64,000 nt of DNA from Catenulispora acidiphila DSM 44928 (GCF_000024025.1 NC_013131.1:7916229-7980228), one strand, 5' to 3'. Positions 1 to 8,714 are shown, numbered from the stretch's first letter. The notes: generated by a model from the letters alone, not told the origin. A program made the numbers and translations.

Positions 1-245
1 TTTCGCAGAATCTCGATTTCCGCGCAAGAAACTCGTAGTCCAAACGGGTGAATAAATGAGCGTCTCACGCTTGGCGTCATGCATTGTTCAAGATATTGTT
101 GGATACATCAAGAAGTGAGGGCGAGACAGACATTACGAATCGCACCGACTGGAATCACGGAAGAACGGGAGCCCACCATCCGCGCCTCACCATGACGGCC
201 GATCCATTCGGCCCGTCGGCCGCCAGCGCCGACCGGCCACAAAGC

Positions 246-277
246 TCCGGCGGCGGGGTTGCACCCCCGCCGCCGGA
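246..277. terminator. GC-rich hairpin near the left edge
   Basis: An inverted repeat of about 14 bp (TCCGGCGGCGGGGT against its complement, with one extra C in the right arm) closes over a 3-nt loop. There is no T tract. It lies just upstream of the small gene at 329, so it could terminate a transcript entering from the left or be a leader hairpin. The first 328 bases hold no convincing gene. Confidence 0.4.
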
Positions 278-328
278 CGAGGCACCGACCACACCCAGCA
301 ACCGTCTGAAGTCAGCAAGGAGCACGTC

Positions 329-553
329 ATGAGCCTTGACGCCATTATCGCGCAGCTGCGCGAGCTGGCCGCGAACGCCACGCGGGCCGCGAAGTCCCCG
401 GCACCGTGCTGCGACGGACACTGTCCGCACGCCTACCGTGCCGAAACCATGGCCGCGCGGTTCACCGAACTGGACGCCGCCATGTCGAATCTCGCACGAC
501 TCCCCCGGGCCTGGGCTTCCCCGTTCGTCCCCGGTACGCGCACCCCGCGCTGA
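329..553 (+). CDS. small hypothetical protein with a Cys/His cluster
   Basis: This 74-aa protein is not one I can assign to a family. The start is supported by AAGGAG seven bases before the ATG. The first half is a predicted amphipathic helix (LDAIIAQLRELAANATRAA). It is followed by CCDGHCPH, a dense Cys/His cluster that could bind a metal, then a second helix (TMAARFTELDAAMSNLARL). No signal peptide or membrane segment is visible. It is the first gene of the plus-strand accessory island and precedes the gene at 735 by about 180 bases with no evident gene between. Similar small proteins are common on actinobacterial plasmids and integrative elements, so a role tied to the island is plausible but unproven. 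Confidence 0.5.
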   Translation: MSLDAIIAQLRELAANATRAAKSPAPCCDGHCPHAYRAETMAARFTELDAAMSNLARLPRAWASPFVPGTRTPR

Positions 554-734
554 ACCGCACCCGGCTGACGACTCACCGCCCCTGAACCAGCCGCCGGACC
601 TCCCTTTCCGCTGACGTCCGGCGGCCACCCCCGCACCAAATCCCTGATCGTCGCGACCGGGCGGAGCCATGCCGAAATCCGGCTGCTTCGGACCGGAGCC
701 CAACGAATTCACACGCCGATATGAGGAGACTCCC

Positions 735-1124
735 ATGACCGCCGAGCAGAACATCCCCGCCCTCGACCCGAATCGCCTTGCGCCGCTGCTGTCCGCCGCC
801 GGGTTCACCACCCGCGAGCTCCCGGGCACCTACGACTTCGGCGCCGAACCGCCGCGCATCCTGCACCACGCGATCACCGAACACGGCCAGTTGGTCGCCG
901 TTCTGGAATGGATCGAGGACCACCGCCGCCCCGCCGCGCTGATCACCGAACTCGCGGTCTACCCGAACGCGAGTGACCTGCTTGTCGCCGAGTGCGGTCC
1001 CATCAGCCGGATCCACGCCCGGGTCTTCGCCGTGACGCTCGCCGCGAACGTCCCCGCGCCGGTCGTCTGCGCAGCAGCGATCGCCGCGACCACCGCCCAG
1101 GTGCCGAACCGCGCCACCCGCTGA
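735..1124 (+). CDS. small protein with one copy of the island's repeat unit
   Basis: The protein has 129 aa. The start at 735 is chosen over an upstream in-frame ATG at 669 because GAGGAG lies five bases before it. The N-terminal third (LDPNRLAPLLSAAGFTTRELPG) resembles the start of the later gene at 5676 (QRRAGEALLAAGWHAASI). The C-terminal part, VFAVTLAANVPAPVVCAAAIAA, matches a unit seen in the proteins at 4333, 4987 and 5676: an aromatic residue, V/L-T, a short linker with P, then a helix of the form vVxAAxxAA. No catalytic motif, signal or membrane segment is seen. It sits 44 bases before the AAA ATPase gene. Function is unknown; it looks like a member of a locally expanded family. Confidence 0.6.
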   Translation: MTAEQNIPALDPNRLAPLLSAAGFTTRELPGTYDFGAEPPRILHHAITEHGQLVAVLEWIEDHRRPAALITELAVYPNASDLLVAECGPISRIHARVFAVTLAANVPAPVVCAAAIAATTAQVPNRATR

Positions 1125-1168
1125 CCTGCGACCTCCGTCAACCTTCGAACAACGGGAGCCACCCCATC

Positions 1169-2461
1169 ATGACCACCGAAGCGGTCCCGGCCGCCAAGAC
1201 CAAAGCGGTACGCGGCCAGCTACGCGCAGCCGTCGCCACCCAACTGGCGACCGCACCGGACGTCGAACACACCGTGACCCAGATCGCGAAGACCCTGGAC
1301 GCGTCCGGCGGAGCTGTAGGTAACGCGCTCATGGCACTCGCAGCCGCCGGACATGCCCAGCTGACCTCCGAAACGCCCCGCCGCTTTCGCGCCACCGCCA
1401 GCACCCCGGCCGCTGCGCAGTTCGCGGTCCTGGTAAGCACTCTGGCCGCTGGGGAAACCGCCACAGCGACGCCCGCTAAAGGCCCTGCTACGGCCACTGT
1501 CACCGCCAGCACCATGCCTACACCGGCGACTGCCGCGCCAGCCCTCACCTCCGTCACTCCGAGCCCGGGTCCCGTGACCAAAAAGCGAGTGAGCCGGAGC
1601 AAGTCCAAGACGGAACCGGTTACGGCTGCGACGAAGGCAGCTCCGCCGGAAACCGCCGTAGCCAGCCCGAAGTCTGTTCTTCGTCCCAACGGCCAGGCCT
1701 ACCATCTTCGGAGCCTGGGCGGGCATCCCGACGTGGAAGTACTCCGCCGCCTGCGAGACGCTGGCGTTCCCGCGCTGCTCTACGGTCCGCCCGGCACCGG
1801 CAAGACCTCCATGGTCGAGGCGGCTTTCACTGACCTGGTCACCGTCTCCGGGGACAACGACACCACCGTGGCCGACCTGGTAGGCGAATACACGCAGAAC
1901 CCTGACGGGACCTACGAGTTTGTCTATGGCCCGCTGGTGGTCGCGATGCGGGAGGGCCGTGCCCTGCTGATCGACGACGCCACGCTTATCCCGGCGAACG
2001 TCCTGGCGGTGCTCTATCCCGCGTTGGACGGTCGTCGCGAGATCTATCTCAAAGCCCACAAGAACGAAGCCGTCACAGCTGCACCCGGCTTCTACGTGAT
2101 CGCTGGACACAACCCGGGCGCTCACGGCGCGGTGCTCACCGAAGCTCTCTCGTCGAGGTTCTGCTTTCAAGTCGAGGTGTCCTCCGACCTTGAGCTTGCC
2201 AAGGACCTGGGCATTCACCCGAAGGCTGTCACCGTCGCGAAGAACCTGCGCAAGCGGCTTGGCACCGGTGACGTGTCCTGGTGCCCGAACCTGCGGGAAC
2301 TGCTCGGATTCCGCACCATCGCCGAAGTCCTGGGCGACGACGTCGCCTTCGCCAACCTCATCGGAGTCGCTCCCATCGAGGACCGCGTAGCCGTGGCCGA
2401 GGCGGTAGCCGCCGCCCTCGGCCGTGAAGTCAACGCCCTGACGCTCGGCGGGCGGATCTAG
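1169..2461 (+). CDS. MoxR-type AAA+ ATPase with N-terminal winged helix
   Basis: The protein has 430 aa. The ATG at 1169 follows GGGAG. Residues about 10-75 resemble a winged helix (TVTQIAKTLDASGGAVGNAL, then a PRRFRA wing). A Thr/Ala/Pro-rich linker runs to about residue 170. The AAA+ core has Walker A GPPGTGKTS near 207, Walker B ALLIDDA near 266, and a sensor-1-like IAGHNPG segment. This is the MoxR/CbbQ/CobS layout. Such ATPases work as rings with a VWA partner to remodel or insert metal into a target, and the VWA gene follows after 87 bases. The added DNA-binding-like domain is unusual for a MoxR protein and is shared with the protein at 39678. The client is unknown; a role in a conflict or plasmid-maintenance system is inference. 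Confidence 0.82.
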   Translation: MTTEAVPAAKTKAVRGQLRAAVATQLATAPDVEHTVTQIAKTLDASGGAVGNALMALAAAGHAQLTSETPRRFRATASTPAAAQFAVLVSTLAAGETATATPAKGPATATVTASTMPTPATAAPALTSVTPSPGPVTKKRVSRSKSKTEPVTAATKAAPPETAVASPKSVLRPNGQAYHLRSLGGHPDVEVLRRLRDAGVPALLYGPPGTGKTSMVEAAFTDLVTVSGDNDTTVADLVGEYTQNPDGTYEFVYGPLVVAMREGRALLIDDATLIPANVLAVLYPALDGRREIYLKAHKNEAVTAAPGFYVIAGHNPGAHGAVLTEALSSRFCFQVEVSSDLELAKDLGIHPKAVTVAKNLRKRLGTGDVSWCPNLRELLGFRTIAEVLGDDVAFANLIGVAPIEDRVAVAEAVAAALGREVNALTLGGRI

Positions 2462-2548
2462 TACGCGGCGGCCGGGCGCACCCAAATTGCACCCGGCCGC
2501 CGCTACCGAACCTACCAACGCACACCACACAGATTAGGGATCCGACCC

Positions 2549-4336
2549 ATGACCGGCACTCCACACATCCACTACGGCGACGCGGCAAGCGCACCGACCG
2601 CGCCCGAACCCCCGAGTCCGACGACCGCCGACGAGCGCCTCATCGAGGCGGCCTGGCTGGCCCTGTCCGCCGATCTCACCGATGCCGTCGGCGACATCTC
2701 CAGCCGTGATGACTTGATCGTGAAAGCAGTTCCGGCGACCGCTATCGGTGCCCCGGCGATGTTCACACCTGCGAAGGCGACCGTGGAGATCGACCGATTG
2801 TGTTTCGGGGGTGTGGACCCCGAGTCGATCCGCGCTCACCTGCCCTCCGACCGTTACCGATACCCGAACGCGTGGGGCGGGTTGGTCCACGAGGCGGCAC
2901 ATGCCAACCACTCGACGTGGACTCCGGCCGATGTACCGACCCTCCCGAGCAACGCCGTAGCGGCGGCGATCCTGCTCGAAGAATCCCGGATCGAGGCCGC
3001 GCACCTGGTGGACCGGCCGCAGGACCGTGTATGGCTCCGGGCCGGGACCGTGAACATCGTGTGGCCGGAGCTGTCCGCGCACGAGGTGACGGACGGCGCT
3101 GTCGCGGGTCGTGCCGCTGCTCTGGTGTTGGCGCGGGTGGACGCCGGTGTCCTCACTCAGCAGGAGACCGAGCCTCTGCGCGCCGCCGCCGAGGCAGCCC
3201 TCGGCCGCGATGTGCTGGCTCAACTTGAGATCATCTGGCGTCGAGCTCACATGCTGGAAGACAACGAGCGCGAGGCGCTCCTCGACCTCGGCGCCGCGTG
3301 GTGCGAGGCGATGGGCGACGAACCCGACGCCCTAGCACCGACCAGCGCAGGCACCTCGTGTTCCTCGGCAAACAGTCCCGCCACGGGCTCCGCCGGGGCG
3401 AGCACGGCCGGTGACCTCGTCAGCGAGGCGATTGTGGCCGCAGTAGAAGAGGTAGCCGCCACCGTGGACGCGGCAGTCAAAACAGCCTCCGCTGGAGACG
3501 CCGCCGAGGCGAATCGCGCAGCTGCCAAGCATGTACACAGCATCAAGGGCGCCCGCGCAGCGAAGCAGGTCTTCGGCCGCGACAGTTCTCGAACTCGCAC
3601 CCGACCCCCGACGCCTGAGGAACGCGGAGCTGCCGCCGCACTGGCCAAACAGCTTCGGGCTGCCTCGTGGCGCAACCGCAGCACCACGCTGGTTTCGGCC
3701 GAGCTTCCGCCCGGCAGGCTGCGCATGCGCGGCGCGATGGTGCGCGATGCGCAGCGCGCCGCCGGAGCGATCCCCACGGCGAAGCCGTTCACGGCCGTGG
3801 TGCGGCGCGCAGTCGATCACCCGCCGCTACGCATGGGGATCGCGGTCGACACCTCCGGATCGATGAGCAGCGCGGAGGGACCACTGGCCTCGGCCGCATG
3901 GATCATCGCAGCCGCCGTCAGCGCCGCCGACCCCAAGTCGCAGACCGCCACTGTGACCTACGGTGACCGCCGCGTGAAGGCGCTCACCAAACCGGGTAAG
4001 GCACCGGCCGGTGTTCCGGTCTTCAAGACCGGCGGCGGCGACGAACGGTTCTGCGAGGCCATCGACGTCCTCGACGCCGGCCTCGGCCTGTCGCAGCCCG
4101 GCACCGCACGACTCGTCGTCATCGTTTCCGACGGCTTCTACTACGTCGACGAGCGCCGCGAGGGAGCCAAACGAGTTACCCAGCTGATCGGCTCCGGCTG
4201 CGCCGTACTCTGGCTGACCCTCACCGGCCGGTCCGACGTCATGCGCGGTGCTACGGAAGTCGTCGTCGCCGACCCCCCGAAGGCGATCGCCGAGATCGGC
4301 CGCGCGGCTGTCAAGGCCCTGGTCGTGGCCCAGTGA
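2549..4336 (+). CDS. VWA-domain protein with N-terminal metallopeptidase-like domain
   Basis: This 595-aa protein is predicted to be cytoplasmic. Residues 114-118 read HEAAH, an HExxH zinc motif, and LLEESRIEA about 26 residues later could supply the third ligand glutamate, as in gluzincins. The C-terminal third is a von Willebrand A fold with the MIDAS motif DTSGS at about 433-437 and later DGFYY. This order, putative peptidase then VWA, is that of the DUF2201 family. An Ala/Ser/Thr-rich spacer (about 265-340) joins the halves. It follows the MoxR-type ATPase, its expected partner. Its stop overlaps the GTG of the next gene by 4 nt, which suggests coupled translation. Whether the peptidase is active cannot be told. 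The arrangement suggests an ATPase-driven, metal-dependent processing machine. Confidence 0.8.
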   Translation: MTGTPHIHYGDAASAPTAPEPPSPTTADERLIEAAWLALSADLTDAVGDISSRDDLIVKAVPATAIGAPAMFTPAKATVEIDRLCFGGVDPESIRAHLPSDRYRYPNAWGGLVHEAAHANHSTWTPADVPTLPSNAVAAAILLEESRIEAAHLVDRPQDRVWLRAGTVNIVWPELSAHEVTDGAVAGRAAALVLARVDAGVLTQQETEPLRAAAEAALGRDVLAQLEIIWRRAHMLEDNEREALLDLGAAWCEAMGDEPDALAPTSAGTSCSSANSPATGSAGASTAGDLVSEAIVAAVEEVAATVDAAVKTASAGDAAEANRAAAKHVHSIKGARAAKQVFGRDSSRTRTRPPTPEERGAAAALAKQLRAASWRNRSTTLVSAELPPGRLRMRGAMVRDAQRAAGAIPTAKPFTAVVRRAVDHPPLRMGIAVDTSGSMSSAEGPLASAAWIIAAAVSAADPKSQTATVTYGDRRVKALTKPGKAPAGVPVFKTGGGDERFCEAIDVLDAGLGLSQPGTARLVVIVSDGFYYVDERREGAKRVTQLIGSGCAVLWLTLTGRSDVMRGATEVVVADPPKAIAEIGRAAVKALVVAQ

Positions 4337-4881
4337 GTACTCACGCAATGCTCCTCGCGGCGCTCACCGAAGAACTCCTTCCCGTCGCCTGGCAGCGCTT
4401 CGACCAGGATTCGTTCGGCCGGCGATCCACCGAGTTCCGGCGCTTGCCACACCGCGCTGTCCTCACGGTCACCGCCAACGCCGTCAATGGAACGAACGTG
4501 CACCTCTTCAGTGGTGAGATCGACGTCCCCTGGCGGGTCACAGCTGACGACCCCGATCCGGTGGTGATTGCCGCAGCTGCAAACGCAGCGCTCGACGAAA
4601 GTAGGAGCCTGGGCGCGCCGCTAACCGATCTCCTCGTTGCAGCCAGTTGGCACCGCGAGGCAGACGAGTTCGGATACGGGGCGGCGGAGCGCCGTTGGGT
4701 GTCGCCTGACGGCCAGCGTGACGCCATCCAGTTCTCGGACGACTGCGAGCGGCTGAACGACTGGCTGATTTCACTCCCACCGACCCGGCTCATGCCTCGG
4801 CGGACCCAGTACGTCACATCGCCGTACACCCCTGCGGCAGTCCTGGCTGCCGTCGCCCTTGGCGACGCGCTCCTGCCCTGA
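4333..4881 (+). CDS. island repeat-unit paralogue 1 (unknown function)
   Basis: The protein has 182 aa. Its GTG start overlaps the VWA stop (GTGA). It carries the island unit in the middle, WRVTADDPDPVVIAAAANAA, and again at the C-terminus, YTPAAVLAAVALGDALLP. Between them lies a hydrophilic stretch with WVSPDGQ and CERLNDWLISLPPTRLMP. The general shape (two alpha/beta units ending in a TPxxVlaAv helix) recalls the DUF317-type proteins of streptomycete conjugative elements, but I cannot confirm that by eye. No signal peptide or catalytic motif is seen. Direct coupling to the VWA gene suggests that it works with the ATPase/VWA pair, perhaps as a client or adaptor; this is inference. Confidence 0.62.
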   Translation: MSTHAMLLAALTEELLPVAWQRFDQDSFGRRSTEFRRLPHRAVLTVTANAVNGTNVHLFSGEIDVPWRVTADDPDPVVIAAAANAALDESRSLGAPLTDLLVAASWHREADEFGYGAAERRWVSPDGQRDAIQFSDDCERLNDWLISLPPTRLMPRRTQYVTSPYTPAAVLAAVALGDALLP

Positions 4882-4986
4882 CACCGACTCCCGGCGGGCG
4901 CGTTGGTGGCTCCCCGCGCTCGCCGGGTCACTCAGGCCTTCTGAATCTCTGAGTCTTCCGCACCTCCTAAACAAGGGTTTTGACAA

Positions 4987-5679
4987 ATGTTCACCAATCC
5001 AACGCACGCCCCGCTCTCAGTGCAGCGCGCCAGAGCCGAGACCATCGGTTCGGTTCTCGCCAAACATGGGTTCGGCTGGAGACCCGAGTCTTGCGACAAC
5101 CATCCCGGCGCCCAAGCAGTCACGCGGTACTCGCGCGGCTACGTCAAGCTGCTGGTTCTATCGCTTGGTCACCGGCACGGCCAGATCGTCGAAATCGCGG
5201 GTGGCCCAAGGCCCAGGAGCTATCCCGCGCGTGGCGGCCACTCGGTCGGCGGACGCCCCTCCTGGCGACTGACCGCCTATGACCCGCCCGCAGAGGCCAT
5301 CGTGGCCGCAGCTCTGGCCGCACGCGACGGGTCGACCGAACTCGGCGTCTTCGAGGTGGCCGGGTGGCACGTCGTGCGTCCCCATACCAGCGACATCAAG
5401 CGACCGCGCGTCGCGACCTACACCCGGCCGGATGGTGCCGTCGTCGCGTCCTTCCACGTCCCGACGTTCACACCCTCCTGCGAACGTTGCGCTTCGCACG
5501 GCGACCACGGGGACGCCGGTGGGTGGCTCGTCACAGGTCTGGGAGTCGTGTGCGACGCCAGCGCCCACACGCCGGGCTCGGTCATCGCCGCCTTCGCGAT
5601 GAGCCTGCCCAGCTCTCAGCTCTTCCCCGGCCGACCCTCGACCCGGCCCGCCAGGCCGACGTTGGAGGAGCCCGAATGA
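4987..5679 (+). CDS. island repeat-unit paralogue 2 (unknown function)
   Basis: The protein has 230 aa. The ATG follows AAGGG at a suitable distance. The unit occurs as WRLTAYDPPAEAIVAAALAA near the middle and as AHTPGSVIAAFAMSLPSSQL near the C-terminus, preceded by GGWLVTGLGVVCD. A CERCASHGDHGD segment has two Cys and two His that may bind a metal. The C-terminal tail is Pro/Arg-rich. The HTPxxVIAAF ending is like DUF317-type plasmid proteins; exact family is unconfirmed. The stop overlaps the ATG of the next gene (ATGA), so both are probably translated together. It is clearly related to the products at 4333 and 5676 but has diverged strongly. Confidence 0.62.
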   Translation: MFTNPTHAPLSVQRARAETIGSVLAKHGFGWRPESCDNHPGAQAVTRYSRGYVKLLVLSLGHRHGQIVEIAGGPRPRSYPARGGHSVGGRPSWRLTAYDPPAEAIVAAALAARDGSTELGVFEVAGWHVVRPHTSDIKRPRVATYTRPDGAVVASFHVPTFTPSCERCASHGDHGDAGGWLVTGLGVVCDASAHTPGSVIAAFAMSLPSSQLFPGRPSTRPARPTLEEPE

Positions 5680-6251
5680 ACGCGAGCCAGTTCGACCTTC
5701 AACGCCGAGCCGGTGAGGCGCTACTGGCCGCCGGCTGGCACGCCGCCTCCATCGCCGTCGCCGCCAAGCCGGGCTCGGCCTGGAACCTGGTCGATCCGAC
5801 TCGCCGGATCAGGGTACGAATGAGCGCTGACCTCGCCGCGTCGATGGCCGAGATCACAGCTGCGAGCCGCCCCAGTGGCAACGACGCAGCCGACTCATGG
5901 CGCCTGACGGTCCACCATGCCCCACCGGCCCGCATCGTTGCCGGTGCTTTGAACGCACCAGCAGCCCTCGTCAGGGCCACCGGCGCCGAGCGACGCGCCA
6001 TTTCACGGGCTCTGGAGAGCTCTGGCATGCGTGCCGACCGTGGACGCCTGACCAGAGCGCTGTCCGGAACCTCCTGCTGGTCCGGCTCGAGTCGCGAAGC
6101 CGAAGCCATCTGGACCGCGCCGTCCCGCACCCGACGCGGCGGTTGGCTGATCAGCACCGCCGCCGTGCTGCTTGAGGCGACCCACGCGATCCCGGCCGCT
6201 GTCCTTGTTCCCCTGATCAACCCGGATCCGCTAGCGGAGGCACAGTCATGA
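5676..6251 (+). CDS. island repeat-unit paralogue 3 (unknown function)
   Basis: The protein has 191 aa. The start at 5676 is set by the ATGA overlap and by GGAGGAG just upstream; an in-frame extension to 5364 would run through the previous gene. It begins with an amphipathic helix (FDLQRRAGEALLAAGWHAAS), then has the unit WRLTVHHAPPARIVAGALNA and a C-terminal version, GGWLISTAAVLLEATHAIP. The GGWLxT segment aligns with GGWLVTGLGV of the previous protein. No enzyme motif is visible. It overlaps the next gene by ATGA as well, so 4987-6565 form a coupled block. Function is unknown. Confidence 0.6.
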   Translation: MNASQFDLQRRAGEALLAAGWHAASIAVAAKPGSAWNLVDPTRRIRVRMSADLAASMAEITAASRPSGNDAADSWRLTVHHAPPARIVAGALNAPAALVRATGAERRAISRALESSGMRADRGRLTRALSGTSCWSGSSREAEAIWTAPSRTRRGGWLISTAAVLLEATHAIPAAVLVPLINPDPLAEAQS

Positions 6252-6565
6252 CCGATCACCCCATCGAGCGAAACCCCGACGACGAGACGATTCTCGCCTA
6301 TCTCGCTGGTGACGACGCCGTCGTCGAAGCGGCGCGCGGGGTCTGGCATCAGTCGAAGCAGTACAACGCGGCGGCCCAGGCGCTCAAGTCCGCTAAGCGG
6401 GATCTTCAGTCAGCGACGGACTCCTTCTCCGCTGCGATCCGAGCCAGCCGCATCCCCGAGAAGAAGGCCCGGCGACTCAGCGCCGCCCTCATGATGCGCC
6501 TCGGCCGTGAGTGGCTTCTGGCAGAAGGCGACGATCCCGCGCACGAATCGTCGACACATGCCTGA
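6248..6565 (+). CDS. small helical hypothetical protein
   Basis: The protein has 105 aa and starts by ATGA overlap with the preceding gene. It is mostly charged helix (AARGVWHQSKQYNAAAQALK, then a Lys/Arg-rich segment) and may form a coiled coil. There is no signal peptide, membrane segment or recognisable domain. Its place at the end of a translationally coupled block that starts with the VWA gene suggests a helper or DNA-associated role in the same island, but this is only context. Confidence 0.55.
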   Translation: MTDHPIERNPDDETILAYLAGDDAVVEAARGVWHQSKQYNAAAQALKSAKRDLQSATDSFSAAIRASRIPEKKARRLSAALMMRLGREWLLAEGDDPAHESSTHA

Positions 6566-6596
6566 CCCGCTTCACCACTACAAAGGAGGCAGCAGA

Positions 6597-6833
6597 ATGC
6601 CCACCACCGCTCCTGACCCCCGCACACCGAACGTCGGCCCGAGCCAGATTCCGCGCGGACCTCTGCCGGGCGCCGCACCAGCCCTACCCCCGGACGCCTG
6701 CGTGAACTTCAACCTGATCGACGGGCGCGTAGCGTGTTTGTCGGTGCCGATCGGAATCACCGAAGCCGACGCCGCCTTCATCCTGGCTGTGATCCAAGCT
6801 CATGTGACGGCCGTTGCCCGTCGCGGTCACTAG
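6597..6833 (+). CDS. small hypothetical protein
   Basis: The protein has 78 aa. The start at 6597 is decided by an excellent Shine-Dalgarno, AAAGGAGG, about seven bases upstream; an in-frame upstream ATG at 6507 lies inside the previous gene and lacks one. The first 35 residues are Pro-rich. The second half (CVNFNLIDGRVACLSVPIGI followed by an A/V-rich helix) looks like a compact alpha/beta unit. I do not recognise the family. It is followed 15 bases later by the ParB-like gene. Confidence 0.55.
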   Translation: MPTTAPDPRTPNVGPSQIPRGPLPGAAPALPPDACVNFNLIDGRVACLSVPIGITEADAAFILAVIQAHVTAVARRGH

Positions 6834-6848
6834 GCCGCCGGCCATCAC

Positions 6849-7313
6849 ATGGCGAAGAAGAAGCAACGGCGAACGAAGTCGTCGGCCACCGGGTCGAACA
6901 AGGAACCGAGCCTGCGGCAGGTGCCGCGACACGAACAGCAATACGCATTGGTCGGAGACACCCTCCTCGACGTCGAGAACGCGTTCCGCCTCCTGCGAAC
7001 AATGCCACGCCGCACCAAGCCGATCGACGTCACAGCCTGGGCACGCCTCTACGGCATGGACGGCAACCCACACTCCCCCGTCCAACTCGGGCCAGCCTTC
7101 GACCGGGCGCATGCGATGTCCACCAACCTCGCACGCCCGCTGATTCTGGCCACCTTTGCCAGCGGACCCATCGAGGCAGAAGACACTCTGCTGATCATCG
7201 ACGGCACCCACCGGCTATACAGGGCCTTCGTCGAGGGGCGGGACCAACTGCCCGCTCTGGTCCTCACGGCGGCCGAAACCTCAGCCATCACCATGGCCCG
7301 CCCAACTAGATAA
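6849..7313 (+). CDS. ParB/sulfiredoxin-fold-like protein
   Basis: The protein has 154 aa. The N-terminus is very basic (MAKKKQRRTKSS), suited to nucleic-acid contact. The C-terminal half contains LLIIDGTHRLYRAFVEGRDQ, the DGxHRlyAa signature of ParB-N/sulfiredoxin-like folds. In chromosome-partition ParB this pocket binds CTP; in many mobile elements stand-alone copies act as nucleases or regulators. Here there is no C-terminal HTH and the protein is short, so it is not a full partition ParB. It belongs to the same plus-strand run as the AAA/VWA genes and supports the plasmid/ICE character of the island. Confidence 0.6.
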   Translation: MAKKKQRRTKSSATGSNKEPSLRQVPRHEQQYALVGDTLLDVENAFRLLRTMPRRTKPIDVTAWARLYGMDGNPHSPVQLGPAFDRAHAMSTNLARPLILATFASGPIEAEDTLLIIDGTHRLYRAFVEGRDQLPALVLTAAETSAITMARPTR

Positions 7314-7537
7314 GCGGGCCGCCCAGGGCCCTGGATCCTGATCGGCCCCGGCAGCCGTCCACCACAGCATGCCAGGTCACTACCCGAGGCCCTGGGACCG
7401 CCGCCCGGTCTTCGACGCCCACTCGACCACCCGCCCGCCTACGACCAGCCCAACAGCGCAACACCGTGCGATCGGCCGCTCATCGGGCGACCGATCGCAC
7501 TTCGTCATGCCCGCGCCCGATCACCGTCGGAGGCTCT

Positions 7538-8332
7538 ATGACAGACCAGCACCAGGACCACGGCAACCTCGCCAACGCCATCCGCGTGGCCCGCATCGGC
7601 GGCACGATCGCCGAACTCGCCGCCGCCGCCATCAGCGCCGACACCCTCTACCACCTCGGCGGCCAACTCGACCTCGGCCCGGCCAGCGCCTGGCTGCTCC
7701 CGGCCGCCCTGGACGTCTACGCCTTCACCGCACTCGCGGTCGCGTACAACCTCCCAGTGGAACACCCCGGCCAGAAGCCGGTCCTCCGCAACGCCCGCCT
7801 GGCCTTCAGCATGAGTCTGGCCTGCAACGCCTTGGACCACTTTCTGAAAAGGGCTGGCCGCTTGGTCGACCCGCTCACGCGTGATCTTCTACTGGTCGCC
7901 GTCGCGAGCCTCCCGCCTCTGATCGTCGAGCGTCTGCTGAACCTTCAAAGCCTTCTGACTCGCAGCCGCGGCCGCAGCGCGCAAAGCGGTCGCGTCGAGG
8001 CAGCCCCTGAGGAAGAGGAGCCCGCTCGCATGGGCGAGGAAGCCCTAGCCCATGCGGCAGCGGCAGAAGAAGAGGCAGAGCCACAGTTGGCCAGACCCCC
8101 CGATCAGGAAGTCGTCTGGACCGGCCGCCCAGACTGGGTCGCCCACGGACGCGAAATCTTCGCCAATCTGAGCACCCAGCTCAGTCGACGGCCCTCCGGC
8201 CGCGAATTCCAGGCCGCCCTAGCAGCTGAAACACGACGCTTGAGCACTTCAGGTCACCTTCCTGCGGGGACCCGGCCGCCTTCGATCAGTTCGGCAAAGC
8301 GCATTCGCGCCGCCATCGAGGCAGACACCTAG
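7538..8332 (+). CDS. DUF2637-like membrane protein (plasmid-transfer type)
   Basis: The protein has 264 aa. The ATG at 7538 follows CGGAGG; an in-frame start at 7466 lacks a site. Four hydrophobic segments occupy about residues 15-130 (around GTIAELAAAAISADTLYHL, SAWLLPAALDVYAFTALAVA, LAFSMSLACNALDHF and LLLVAVASLPPLIVERLL). This LP-A-LDVYAF layout matches DUF2637 proteins of actinobacterial conjugative plasmids, sometimes called spread proteins. The C-terminal 130 residues are acidic, then basic with a WVAHGREIFANLSTQLSRRP segment that may be a DNA-binding helix pair. It is the last gene of the island. A role in conjugation or element maintenance is inferred from family and context. Confidence 0.65.
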   Translation: MTDQHQDHGNLANAIRVARIGGTIAELAAAAISADTLYHLGGQLDLGPASAWLLPAALDVYAFTALAVAYNLPVEHPGQKPVLRNARLAFSMSLACNALDHFLKRAGRLVDPLTRDLLLVAVASLPPLIVERLLNLQSLLTRSRGRSAQSGRVEAAPEEEEPARMGEEALAHAAAAEEEAEPQLARPPDQEVVWTGRPDWVAHGREIFANLSTQLSRRPSGREFQAALAAETRRLSTSGHLPAGTRPPSISSAKRIRAAIEADT

Positions 8333-8714
8333 TACTCCAGCTGACGTTCGTTGTGGTGGGCCGGAGGGGTTGGCAAGACGTGGCGGCTACCGCTATCCAC
8401 CGAGTGGAGCGTCTCGGAGTCGACCGCGACAGTCTAGGCCGGGACCGCGATTAGGACGAGGGGCGTCCGTTGCGGAGAGTTCGAAGACGAACGGTGAAGC
8501 GTTGGCGAGTGGTAGCCAACCGGCTCCGGGCAATTCGGATCCCGATGCTCGGCCAAGAACGCGAACGCGCCTCTGGCGGATGTCAACTCCCGGCACGTGG
8601 TCCACCCATCAGGACCGGCCGGTGCCTCGGCACGCCTGCCCATCTCGCCAACCAACATGGCCTCGAACCGCATGATTTGGTCCCAAAACATCTTAGTGCC
8701 TGTCCGTGAAATCG
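8333..8714. other. stretch without a supported gene
   Basis: Several short frames exist on both strands, but none has a good ribosome site, a recognisable domain or convincing composition. The interval lies between the island's last gene and insertion-sequence debris, so it may hold decayed sequence. I see no tRNA or attachment site. Confidence 0.5.

Noticed and set aside
84-332. A frame of 82 aa at the left edge
   Set aside because: No ribosome site, composition not coding-like, and it overlaps a hairpin.
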